This document shows positions 52,938 through 64,000 of a stretch of 64,000 nucleotides of DNA, in pieces. Source of the stretch: Powellomyces hirtus (Eukaryota; Chytridiomycota; Chytridiomycetes; Spizellomycetales; Powellomycetaceae); NCBI GenBank assembly GCA_025526995.1, contig JAHLKG010000001.1, positions 372,001-436,000 on the forward strand, in the 5' to 3' direction. Position numbers and translations under genes: made by a program. Positions within the stretch are counted from its first letter, which is position 1; each line of letters opens with the position of its first letter. Below the pieces are notes generated by a model. It was not told where the DNA came from, made no database searches, and saw only the letters and a program-made list of their open reading frames with translations.

Positions 52938-54919
52938 ATGGCCGTCGGCGTAACTTACTTGCCCTCGGGCAGTCCCCTCCACTTTGGAAACCTCATTCAG
53001 AAGAAACTCGGCCAAAAGGGTCGTCGCTGCGTCATCATATGCCGCCCAAAAACGACCGCGGACGTCAACTCGGTCTATGAGTTGCTCAAAAAGCAGCGTC
53101 TCAACAGGCTCTACTTGAAGCATGGCCGGACCGACCTTGGGACAAATAGCGACAAACCGGAAGCTCCCAGGGACAAGGACGACATGGAAATCCTCGGTCA
53201 TCTGGCTGCTGCTGCTGTTACTGGTGCGTTACGAGACAGGAAGTGAGAAGAGGAAGAGAAGCGAGTGTGGGCAATAGGGACAAGAGGGCAGAAGAGAGAC
53301 AACAAAGCAGTGTGAAGGGCTCTCTTTACGTTACAATTTCACCAGAGTAGAGGAGCCGAGCGTTCGAAAGGCTTTGTCATAGGATGCTCCGATAGGCTAA
53401 CCTCTCTCTGATATGCCTTCCAGACTGTCCTCTCCTGATCGTCGGCACTACCAATCCCTTCTTCATCCATTTCTCCTCCGTCAGCGCCATCCTCGACGAG
53501 CGCGAATCTGGCACAGCCTGCAACTTCACAGTCGTCACCCAAGACAAAGAACATCGCTTTGCCGCTGACATGTCTACTGATTACACAGAGTAAGTGGCAT
53601 ATGTGGAAACTGCGACCAGCACATGAGCGAAATGCAGGGCATGATTGATTTACTTTTTTTTCTCCTTTAATAGGTGGATCTACGCATTGCGCGACGCATT
53701 GACTTGTGGAAACCAATACTCTTACAAAAATGAGCAACCTCAGCCACCGTTGAGCAGCAAAAAATCTTTCTCCCTCAGCAGGTCCACGAGCTTGTCAAAG
53801 AAATTCGCGCTGCCGACCCGCACCCCTACCCCAACCGTAGAACAGCCCCCCGTCATATATGATGTCGAGCTCGACACGGAGGAGATTGAGCAGGAGGAAA
53901 TCCGCAACAGTGTTGGCGAGGACGAATACGAGGAAGACGAAGAAGATAACACGCCTCTCGCGCAAGTCGCCGCCGCGCAGGACGAAACGGCAGAGCCCGT
54001 TCCGGTCCCACCCGTTCAGCGCCCCGAAATTGCACGCAAGCGGTCGGTGACCAATGTGAGATTCTCGGAGAGACCAAATTCGCTCATATCGGAGGAGGAG
54101 GAAAACGATTCGGTCCCGAGCCCAGCACCAGCCGTCCCGGCGAAAGACATTGTTGCGGAACAACCTATTGCCGTCGCTGATCCTGACATTGCACCGCAGC
54201 CGCAACCCGAACGCATCAAGCGGTCGTCGACTGGTAGGAAGTCGACTCTGATCAAAGGTTTAGCCGATCCCGTTAACCCCAAGGTTGGCGGCATGGTTGG
54301 TGCTCCAGAGGCAGGGTCTTCAGATTTCCTCCCAGCCACTCCCACGCCCGCCGCGCCGTTGCCCGCACAACCGATCGCGAACAAATCATTCTCGCGCAAG
54401 GTATCAACGTTCTTTGGGAATAACAACTCGTCGCAAGACATGGCCTCAGATCGCCCAAAGGCCCCAATGTCCCCGACCGACTCGCGACCTCGCACGATTG
54501 GTCGCAAGTTTTCGTCCTTCTTTGGCAACTCGGGAAATTCGGACTCAACGGAGAGCCTAGAGCGCGGTCGTGGACGCACCGCGAAGCAATCCCGCGGCAG
54601 CTCTCCTTCCGCTCCAGTGGCCTCCACTGATGACCCTGCGCCGCGAGAGCCGCGGTCAAAGAGCTTGATCCGCATGTTCAGCAGATCTTCCAGCACTGCC
54701 AAGCCCTCCGACGGTGGCGCGGACTCGGAGGAGCGCGACCGTCCCAGCCGATCCCGCTCACGATCCAACACTCGCTCGCGCAGCAACAGTCGCACCAGGC
54801 TGTTCACACTCGTGCCTTCTGTCAGAATCCCAGCCACTCCTAGTCTTGGAAACATGTTCCGAAGACACACTGGAGACCCGGAAATCGATGACATGCACGA
54901 GGTCCGAGGCCGACAATAG
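52938..54919 (+). CDS. PH-domain protein with long disordered tail
   Basis: Exons 52938-53223, 53424-53589 and 53674-54919; introns of 200 and 84 nt (phases 1 and 2); 565 residues. The first 160 residues look like a pleckstrin-homology fold: LHFGNLIQKKLGQKGRRCVIIC, then after an insertion FIHFSSVSAILDE, CNFTVVTQDKEHRFAAD and the closing helix YTEWIYALRDAL. The rest is acidic then Ser/Arg-rich and disordered, with repeated short blocks around FSRKVSTFFGNNN and GRKFSSFFGNSG (about residues 335 and 375), plausible phosphorylation or docking sites. It probably binds membrane lipids. No closer family recognised. The 200-nt first intron is the longest in the window. Confidence 0.75.
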
Positions 54920-55323
54920 GCCAGTTTTCAAGCGCAATGATGCATCATTCGCGTGCCCATTCATTGTCCCTATATGGTGCCTGTTATGTGTTCTCCTATT
55001 GCCCATCCTACAAATTTATCCTGTAGGCGCTCCTGTATCTCACACCCCCTCCCTAGACCCTTCTCTCATATTATTTATAGAATCATGTCCCTTCTTCCCC
55101 AACGCGGTTTCGTTAGTCGCATGTTATCAACGTTATGTCACAAGAAATTAATAGAATATGCATAGTACGTATTGGCAAATCCGAAATCTCTCGTCAGATG
55201 TCGGATGTGGGTGTTTGGATCAGTTGAACGGCTGTGCCACCCACGCGCTGCCATGGTGAGAACGATTGACACTGACAGCGCGGCTTGTTTGACATTTCGA
55301 GCGCGGCAAAATCCGAAGAACAA
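54920..55323. other. Intergenic, 400 bp
   Basis: 3' flank of the PH-domain gene and promoter of CBP3. No further signal recognised. Confidence 0.45.
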
Positions 55324-56296
55324 ATGACAGGAGCAAAGCAGTCTGTTTCACGAATAGCATGTATGCTGCCGCGGCCGGCCGCACCAGTGTGTCGGGCAGC
55401 GGCAGCAGCAGTAGCACCGCGGGGCGTTCCATTACGACACTTTGGCACCAGCGGCGTCCAAAGTGAACGCGAGGTAGGCGGAAGTTCTACGGCGGGTTAC
55501 ATTTGGAGCGGTACTGATGTGTATCTTGACACCTTTAGTCATTCCCATACCAAAACGCCTTTTCGAAACTTCTCCACCCTATCGGCTACATCAAATGGAA
55601 GATGAACCGAATCGACTCGGCCCGTCATGGGTACGAGGCGTGCTCGGGCCAATTCGACAAACGTGCCGATATGGTAAAAGGTGAGGAATGGGAATAAAGA
55701 AGCCACGAGAAAACCGAAATGGGCGTGCAGGGGTTGTGGGAGAGTCAATGGTGGGCTAACGCTGTCATATTGGACCCTTTTCCCCAGCATTCAACCTCCC
55801 GGATAATTTTCAAACCTGGTTCGCCATGACGGTCCTCCACGTCTGGATGTACAATGCCCGCCTGCGCGCCGAGGGACTGGAAGGAAAAGAAATGAAGCAG
55901 GAGATGTTTGACCATATCTGGCTGGACGTGGAAATCAAAATCCACAAGGCAGGCGTCAAGACCCAAATCTCGAAAATCATGTCCAACCTCGTGTCGGCTT
56001 ATTATGGACAGACCCTTGCGTATGACGAGGGACTGTATTATGGAGATGCGATTCTGGCCGGTGCTTTGTGGAGGTGGGTGTCTGTTTGTGGCAAACGCGT
56101 TTCGTCGCAGTGATAGGAGTCCTTGACAAATGTGGTTATGCCTCCTGCCAGGAATTTGATCGCATCCCAGGACGTGGACGCCGCGCAGATGGAGGCGCTG
56201 CTGATATATGTCCGCAAACAGCTGCAGCGCATAGATGCTGCTGACCGCGCTGAGATCCTCGAAGGACGGTTTTCGTTCGACGAGGTCCCGTTATAG
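55324..56296 (+). CDS. CBP3: Ubiquinol-cytochrome c chaperone CBP3
   Basis: Mitochondrial factor binding newly made cytochrome b at the ribosome exit for complex III assembly (UQCC1 in animals). Exons 55324-55473, 55539-55680, 55788-56073 and 56152-56296; introns 65, 107 and 78 nt; 240 residues. The first exon gives an Arg/Ala/Ser presequence. Domain blocks: YEACSGQFDKRADM, FNLPDNFQTWFAMTVLHVWMYNARLRAEG, MFDHIWLDVEIKIH, SAYYGQTLAYDEGLYYGD and ALWRNLIASQDVDAAQMEALLIYVRKQL. The second exon had to be read in the frame giving LLHPIGYIKW, which keeps phase at both ends. Confidence 0.9.
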
Positions 56297-56744
56297 GGTT
56301 TTTACACACTGGGCAGATCTTGACATATAGAATGGGGCACGCATATGGACTGAGGTGCCCGGGCAAGGGGAAGGGGACCGGCATAATTTGTAAATTTTTG
56401 TGACATGAATAACATGGGATTTGATGGATATTTCGTCACCTGGCGGGTTGGGTACTGAACGGCAAATTACTGAACGGCAAACCGCTGAAGGGCTTCTTAG
56501 CATCCAAATATGACCTTGGATTTTTGGCCCGTATTCAGCTGATGCTAATGCGTCCCTCCCCCAGGAAATCTTTTGCCTTCATGTCCACGCGTTTTGCGCA
56601 GCAAGCCACACTGGATCCAATCAGATACTGAATTCAGTGCAGACGAAGCGGTTTGCAGTTTTCCAAATATTTCTTTTTGACGTTGACCAGACCGTGAGCA
56701 TTTACCAGTTGTTGCACACATTTGGTGCATAGCGTTCCGCAACA
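56297..56744. other. Intergenic, 450 bp
   Basis: 3' flank of CBP3 and promoter of UTP20. Contains a short direct repeat, TACTGAACGGCAAA / TTACTGAACGGCAAA, near 56453-56481. No gene seen. Confidence 0.45.
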
Positions 56745-59700
56745 ATGGAGGACACAACCGTCAAAGGCCTCAACACGACGGAAGGCTCTAACCGGTTTCG
56801 GGTATGTTTGGGCTTGCTTGTAGCTCACCTGCATTTTGCATTCTGTCGGTTTGGTCGTTGTTTCAATGGCTCATTTTACAAATTATCTAGTTTCAACCTT
56901 TCCGAGAACGAGTCAAGTCGGTAAAAATCGATATCACACACCGGATTGTGCGGCAACATGAACAGACCGAGGTACGTCCTGAAAAGAAGAATGAAGCCAC
57001 GCTCAGAAATGGAAAGCTCATGTCTCACTTGCAACAGGGCGAAGACGGCTCTTTCTTTATCGAAGGTCTCGACCGATGGCAGGAACTCAACTGCACTGGA
57101 CATTTCACCCTCTTTCTCCGCGACGTGCGCCCCTTTGCCTCCTCCCTCGTCCAGATTCTGTATCACAAGGATGTCATTGTCGAAACCATCCTCAAGCACC
57201 TCCAGGTGCCCAGTAGTTTGGCCCTGGAGCCGCTTTTGGACTTGATTACGGCGCTGGCCCGTGATCTCCAGGACGAGTGCTACTGCTACTTTCCGAGACT
57301 GTTTACGGCGATTGTGAAATTGCTGGATACGCCGGATTTGAAATTGGCGGAACATGTGTTCAATACTTTGGCGTACTTGTTCAAGTATTTGGCCAAGGAA
57401 CTGTTGGTGGATATCATCCCAACCTTTGAGTGAGTTGCCTGACGTAGCATGTGCGGGAAAGTGAATGTGAAGATGGCGCTAAACCCTTTTCTCTACCAGG
57501 CTGCTCTCGCCTCTTCTATCCAACTCGAAACCTTTCATTCGCCGCTTCGCCGCAGAAGCGTTTGGTTCGCTCCTTCGAAAATTGCCCGCCAACACCACAG
57601 AAAGCGTCTACATCCGCATCGTCGAATACGTCCGCACCAGTACTGGCGACGCGGCCATAGAAGGCGTCAGTATACTGTTCCTGGAATCCTTGAAGCAAGT
57701 CCAGGGCACGATCCACTCGCGCGCCCCGACGGTTCTAAGAAAGTTACTCACCGTCAGCCTAGACAAACATCACGCCGGCCGCGATAATGCTGCCCGTATG
57801 ATGGGCCAGTTCTTCAACATGCTGGCTGCCAATGCGTCTGCGGAGAGTTTGCAGCCGCTTTGGGAGATTGTTATGAGTGAGCTTGACATGGAGATTCGCC
57901 GTATGGACGCACATCCGGACAACAACGCCGTTTGGCACACCGAACGCCTCCTCTCCCTTGCTCAAACATGGATGGAATTCAGACATGGGGAAAAAGTGCA
58001 CGACCGGACCCTCATCTACAGCTCCGTCGATGCACTCTTGCCTGTTTTGTTCCCGCTTCTCGAACAGTCAGTTTCGTTACAGATGGCATTTGCGGAATTC
58101 CTGGCGCAGTTGTTCCTGATCTCGACTTCGGGAGATGTCTTCACCCGCGGGAAAACCATCATGGACAAACTGTTTGCTTCCACCGATGCTGTTTTCGTCC
58201 TCTCTTTTGTTGAACTCCTCCGCGCTGAGACCTGGCAGTATTTCCCGCAAATGGTCATCCCGGGCTTATTGGGCTATATGCAGCGCATGTGGACAGCGTA
58301 CGAGAAACAGTTTGTTTTGTTCATGGCGTCATTGTTCGAGCAGAATATTGAACAGTTTATGCACTATATCCCGCATTCGGCAAAGACGAACGACAACCTA
58401 CTACGGTTCCCGACAAGGACGGGTGGACAGGAGGTGGATGTTGTCCAGCGTTTGGTGGAGAAAATCCAGTCCGACCACGACTGGGAACAGTTAGCTAGCG
58501 ATTTCTTGGCGGGGAATGAAACTGCCTCGGACATCGGCACTACGGCGGCAATTTGTTCTTGTATCCCATACGTCGCGTTTCCCCACGATCAACTGCTGGC
58601 TGCGCTGAAATCCATCCTGCGCTCCCTGTGTACATCTTTAGAAAGCAGAGAGGAGCGAGGCACGAGTGAGGAGGTTGCGGCCGTGATACTTTCGCTTGCT
58701 GGTTTTATTCTGAGCACGCTGGCAAAGTGCGCGACTCGAGCAAACTCTGCTACGAAACTGGACGACACTAGCGAGCTGGTTTTGCGAGTGTTGATCCCGA
58801 ATGCTGGGTGCGATGTGGTTGCGTTGAGGGGTATTGCGGACTACATGGAGCTGTTGCATGCCACGAATCCAAAACAGGCCACCCTTTCCGTTAAGAACCT
58901 AGATACCGCGATTCCTCCGTTGCTGAAGAACGTTGGCTCTGTCATCAGCGAGGTCCGCAAGCACACCCTCCGCATCCTATCCTGCTTCCAACAACATAAT
59001 CTCCGACCCTTGCAAACCAGTATTTTCGAGGGCCCATGTTACGTCTTCCAGCTCTGTCTCGACATGGAATGCACACCGGACACGGTCGCCACCGCGCGTG
59101 AGAAACCTCTCCTCCTCCGTCGCTTGGACGCCCTCGTGGAATCGAAAACGATGCCGGATGTGTATGCTGAGGTACCGGCCCGCTATGTCTTGGCATTGTT
59201 CAGTATTCAATTCACCCCGCTGTGGGCCGAGGCGACCAAGTCGTTGCACTTGTTTGGCGAGAAGGCGATGGGTGCGTTTTGGCCCGTGTTCCGTGAATCG
59301 CTTATTGGATCTAGTAAGGAGAGTGAGCCGGTACCGGATAAGCGTGCGTCCAAGCACGTCAAGTCGCTTGATGCTGTCTTGCAGGAGGAGGAGGATGCGC
59401 AGAAAGACAGGATGGACAGGAATATGGGCACAGCTTCAGATGCGAAGCACTCTATGTTTGCGGACGTACAGGACAGTCTCGTTGCACATTTGCGCCGCTT
59501 GATTACGTTTGAGGTGTCTTCTTTCGACATGCAGAAGTACCATTCGTTGCTTGTGCGGCTTCTTTCGGGACTTCCGCAGATCATTGCCAACCAGTCTGCG
59601 GATATCGTGCCGCTGTTCCTGCAACTCTTCAACAATGAGGCGACCCATGAGGATATGCTCATTACCACAAATGAAGCCGCTTCAACTGCCAAGGACGCCA

Positions 59701-62700
59701 TGCAAGTCGATGACAAACCAACAATCATTGCATCGATCGAGATCCGAGAAGGCGCTCGCCCCAAAGTGGTCGAGTTTCTCGCAGCGTTCGCCAAACTCCG
59801 CCGGCCTCAAATCATTTTCCGCGCGGACGTAGTGTACAACATCTGTCTTCAGCTGCTCTGCAAAGGCGACGATAAGTTGCAGCAACTCGCTCTCGACTGT
59901 ATCATGGCATGGAAACTCCCGGGGATGGATTACATTGGTGAAGCGCTGAAACGGCTCAGTGTCGACGATACTTTCCGCGACGCGCTCGCGACGTTGGATA
60001 TGCAGGACATTTACGCCAACATACAAACTGAATACCGGCCGCCTTTGATGGACGTGCTTGTGCGTATCCTCTATGGGAAGCTGATTAGCCGCCGCGGCCG
60101 GACGTCGGCTTCGGGACTCAGTGCTCGCCGCGCTGCCATTTTCGCCTTCTTTACCGGAGTCGACAGCAGTGTGTTGACATTGATGATCAACCTGACCATC
60201 CAGCCGTTCACGGTCATTCTGGAGCAAGCGGACCCGGACATGACGGGCGAGTTCCAGGTCAACCTTGCCCTCCCTGCCAGCGCGCTCGGTACCCTGAAGA
60301 GACAGATTGGATTCCTGCACGTGGTCCAGGATTCGATCAAGCAGCTGCGCAGCTTGCTGATTCCATACATGCCCCAGCTCCTCAAGGTGTTGCTGTATGT
60401 TCTCCATAACGCGGACAACAAGCCCACACCGGCAGAGGAAAGCGATAAGGACAATCATGCGGAAAAGCAGATGAAGGAGGTCCGTCAGCTCGGCATTCGA
60501 AGACTCAAGGAGCTGTTCGAGGCGGACTTGGAGTTTGATTTTTCTCCATATGTTGGTGCCATCTTCCAAGCGTTTGTCAATAAACGTATCCCGAGCTTCC
60601 GCGAGGAGAACACCCAAGCTCCCAGTGCTCTCCTGGAGCTGTTCCTCGCGTGGGCGAAACAACGCAAGTATGCGCCGTACCTCGTTTTACATTCGACCGA
60701 CCTGGTCCCCAACGTCATATCGGTCCTCTCGGCAACAAAAGTTCGACCAGCCGTGACCTCCGCCGTCTTGACCCTCGTGGAATCGATTCTGGAACTTGGA
60801 GACGACCCACAGGACGATCTCGTCCAGACGGTGCTCCGCCCGCACGTGCAGGTCCTCCTCACCAACCTCAACGCGGTCCTCTCCACCACGTTTGCGGAAA
60901 GAGGCGCGGTTGTCCTCCTTGGAAACACCATCCCGGCCCGAGTCATCCGCATCCTCGCGCGGCTCTCTATCTACGTCACTGACGGCGAGTCGGCTACTCA
61001 GCTGCTGGACATGATGTTGCCGTACACCAAGCGCCCGGCCACAGCTGTCCCCGAAACGACAAAGTTGGAGATCATTCAGATTTTGACCAACTTTTTACCT
61101 ATTTTGCCGGCCCTCCGTGGGTGTTCGCCTGTCGACACACCGTACTTCTCATTGGCTTCCCACTTGTTTGGCGTGCTTGAGACGCGCGAGGCTCGGGCAG
61201 CTCTGATTGGGGTGTTTGCGAGATTTGCGGCTCTTGATGAGACGTTGGCTGTGGTCTCGGATTTGGTCCAGGAGATCAACTCGTATTCCACGGCACGTAT
61301 GGACGAACCAGATTTCAACCGGCGCTTTGCCGCTTTCGCCCGGATCAACCAGGAACTGTACAAGACTTTGACCCCGTCGCAGTGGCTCCCGATCTTGCAC
61401 AACTTGTTGTTCTTTGTCCAAGAAAAGGACGAGTTCTCGATCCGAACCAGCGCGTCGTTTGGAGTGTCTCAATTCATCACCCGCGTGGCCGCCCTCCCCG
61501 CGCCCACCGATGACAGCATGGACGAAACCCCCACCGCGGACTACATCAACCTCGTCACCCACGTTGTCCTCCCTGCCATCAAACGCGGCGTGAAACTCAA
61601 TACAGCCGTCGTACGATCCGAGTTTGTTAACTTACTCGGCCAGCTCGTCGTTTCCTTCCCGGCCATGCCCTCGGTCTCTGACATGACGGGTCTCCTCGCA
61701 AACGGCGACGAAGAGGCTAGCTTCTTCAGCAACATCTACCACCTCCAGCTCCATCGCCGTGTCCGCGCCCTCCGCCGGCTTGCGGAAGAGTGCCATGCCA
61801 AGACCCTTGCCCCGGCAAACGTGGCGAATATCTTTGTACCCATTGTGGCGCATTTCATTTTTGAGTCGGATCGGGTCACAGATCACAATCTGATTAATGA
61901 TGCTGTCAACACGATTGCGGCGTGTGCGAGCGTGCTTCAGTGGGGACAGTATTGGGCTCTGTTTAAGCGGTTCTTGAACGCTATGGCACATAGGCCGGAA
62001 CTGGAGAAGGTCCTGAATCGGGTTATTATTAGCTTGCTGGATGGGTTCCATTTCCCGATGAGCGAGGGTGATGTCGTTGCAACTATTCCGGAGCAGCCTT
62101 CTGCTACAGTTGCTACGGATTACATGGTGGTCGAGGACGGAACTGCCGAAGATGGAGCGGCAGCTGGAGCGGAAGCTGATGCGTCCTTGCCGATGTTAGA
62201 AGAGGATGCAGAAGATGTCGAAGAGGCCGCTGACGCTGTCGAGGAGAGACCTGTTGATCAGAAGCCAGTCGGAACAAAGGTACACGCCGTGGTCATCAAC
62301 AAGCTACTGCCAACCCTGCAAAAGTACGTCGAAAAACAAGACGACAACACGATACCTATGCGGGTCCCGCTAGCGTTGGCCATCGCCAAGCTGCTGCAGA
62401 AACTCCCCGCTTCCTCCATGCACGTTCCGCTCGCTAAACTCATCACCACCATGTGCAACTTCCTTCGATCCCGCGGTCAAGATGCTCGCGATTGCACCCG
62501 CGACACCCTCGTCAAGATTGCGGTTCTCCTGGGCCCGTCCTTTTTCCCCTTCATCCTGAAAGAATTGGAAGGCGCGCTTACCCGCGGTTACCAGCTGCAT
62601 GTGCTCGGCTTCACTGTCCACTCCATCATGATGAACCTCGTCCCCTCATTGCAGCCCGGCGACCTGGACCCGTGTGTTGATGAAGTCGTCCGAGTTTGTG

Positions 62701-64000
62701 TAGCTGACATTTTTGGGGAAGCGGGCGCGGAGCGTGAAGTCATGGAGCTGCGCGGCAAAATGCGCGAAATCAAAGCCACAAAGAGTTTTGATTCATTGGA
62801 ACTCGTTAGCAAGGCCATCTCGTTTGGCCTCACCGGACGCATGCTGCTCCCTCTCAAGGAACTTATGCTTGAGACCAACAGCGTGCAGGTAACCCGCAAA
62901 ATCGAGGAAATCTTCCGCCGTTTGGCCCTGGGTCTCAACAACAATGCAAGCATGGAAGACAAGGAACTGATGATCTTTGTGCACGAACTCGTGACGGAAA
63001 ATCTGCCCCTTTCTCAGGCCGCAGCGCCCGAGAAGAAGCAGAAATCCATGGCAGAGAAGAATTTCACAGTACATCTGAAACGAAACGCGACTTTGGAGCC
63101 TATACGCTACTTCCAGGCCAACGCATACATGTTTATCGACTTCGGACTGTCGCTCTTGGTCACTGCGTTGCGGTCTGAAAAGGTCTGCATTCGAAACCCA
63201 GACCACCTGGCGATGCTGGATCCGCTTGTGGAAGTGCTAGGACGAGCTCTGTACTCGAAACACAACTCGGTCAGCACCCAGGCCTTGCGGGTCCTCTGCA
63301 TCATCGCCACAGCACCTCTGCCGCGTTTGAAACCCACCATGCCTGTAATTGTCCGCCGGCTGTTTGAGATTCTGGGCAAAAGTTTTACCACCAATGCCGA
63401 GTTGACCAAACAGACCTTCCGCCTCCTCACTATCGTCATCCGCGACTGCAAGTACGTGTCAATCAGCGAACCGCAGCTGGTTCTCGTCCTCAACGTCATC
63501 CGCCCGGACCTCGAAACCCAAGAAGCTGACCGCCAGGGAACGGCATTCTCCCTCATCCGCGCCATCCTCACCCGCAAAATCGTCGTCAAGGAAATGTACG
63601 AGCTCATGGATGTCGTCGCCAAGATCCTTGTCACAAGCCAGAGTGCTCAGGTCCGTGAACTCTCCAGACAGGCTTACATGCAGTTCCTCCTCGATTATCC
63701 GCAAGGCCCCAGCCGCCTCAAAAAGCAGATGACCTATTTCATCAAAAACCTCTCGTATGACCACGAGAGTGGACGGGACTCGGTCCTGCAGATGCTCCAT
63801 TCCATCATCATCAAGTTCAGCGACGCCGCGCTGTTTGAGTACTCTGACCTGCTGTTCTTGTCTCTCGTCATGAGCCTCGTCAACGACGATGTCGCAAAGT
63901 GCCGTGAGCTCGCAGGACGTATCATTCGCACGCTCGTTCCAAGACTCGACGCTGCCCGGTTCGCCAAAATCCTCGAGCTCGTCGAAACGTGGTTCCGGCA
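56745..64000 (+). CDS. UTP20: U3 snoRNP/SSU processome protein UTP20 (3'-partial)
   Basis: Giant HEAT/ARM-type scaffold of the small-subunit processome, needed for 18S rRNA processing. Exons 56745-56801, 56891-56971, 57038-57429 and 57500 to beyond 64000; introns 89, 66 and 70 nt. About 2,340 residues are seen and the frame is open at the window edge; relatives have about 2,500-2,800. The N-terminus FRFQPFRERVKSVKIDITHRI and FFIEGLDRWQELN match the family start; KATKSFDSLELVSKAISF near 62780 is a late family block. The last exon is a single uninterrupted frame of at least 6.5 kb, in contrast to the intron-rich neighbours. Intron 2 is 66 nt, a multiple of three without stop codons, so its retention would add 22 residues in frame. 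Confidence 0.93.

Noticed and set aside
57451..63967. Numerous 60-326-residue frames on both strands within UTP20
   Set aside because: All lie inside the single long UTP20 exon, whose frame is uninterrupted from 57500 to the window end.

Overview
The window is nuclear DNA of a fungus. Most genes have short spliceosomal introns, mostly 60-140 nt with two of 40 nt and one of 200 nt, bounded by GT and AG. Recognisable genes include ERT1/AcuK-type Zn2Cys6-PAS, HIS5, CBP3, MDJ1, FAF1, TPT1 and BMT5. Genes also present in animals but missing from yeast (RABL3-like GTPase, CINP-like, TATDN3-like, aralar-type aspartate/glutamate carrier) point to an early-diverging, probably zoosporic (chytrid-type) lineage. 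That placement is inference; no rRNA or marker gene is present to fix it. Exon joins below were worked out by hand from reading-frame phase and family resemblance.

Layout. 1-3.7 kb: ORC4 (possibly cut at its 5' end) and, on the minus strand, tRNA 2'-phosphotransferase. 3.7-4.85 kb: a gap holding two adjacent fold-back (long inverted-repeat) sequences. 4.85-12.1 kb: hotdog thioesterase, a Ser/Thr kinase, and an F-box/WD40 protein. 12.9-17.6 kb: calmodulin, divergent from a TATA-driven secreted repeat protein. 18.2-25.5 kb: mitochondrial aspartate/glutamate carrier, an unrecognised polytopic membrane protein, BMT5-type rRNA methyltransferase and ribosomal protein eL20. 26.2-31.0 kb: a gene-poor stretch with one weak small gene, diverged ~172-bp tandem repeats, a TATA box, a 14-bp repeat run, five 61-69-bp repeats and a strongly structured candidate RNA; this is the most unusual part. 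31.0-46.4 kb: RABL3-like GTPase, a DUF3128/Emi1-like protein, ERT1-like regulator, HIS5, CINP-like protein, a kinase with large inserts, FAF1-like, SF3B4 and an SRA1-domain protein. 47.2-64 kb: a PPR-like/2-oxoglutarate oxygenase, mitochondrial DnaJ (MDJ1), TatD-type DNase, PH-domain protein, CBP3 and UTP20 (running off the window).

Themes. Many neighbours are divergent pairs sharing a promoter region: CINP/kinase (102 bp), MDJ1/TATDN3 (174 bp), FAF1/SF3B4 (232 bp), BMT5/eL20, calmodulin/secreted protein. BMT5, eL20, FAF1 and UTP20 all serve ribosome production. The aspartate/glutamate carrier, MDJ1, CBP3 and probably the Emi1-like protein act in mitochondria. I see no CRISPR array, rRNA, recognisable tRNA or intact transposase/reverse transcriptase gene.
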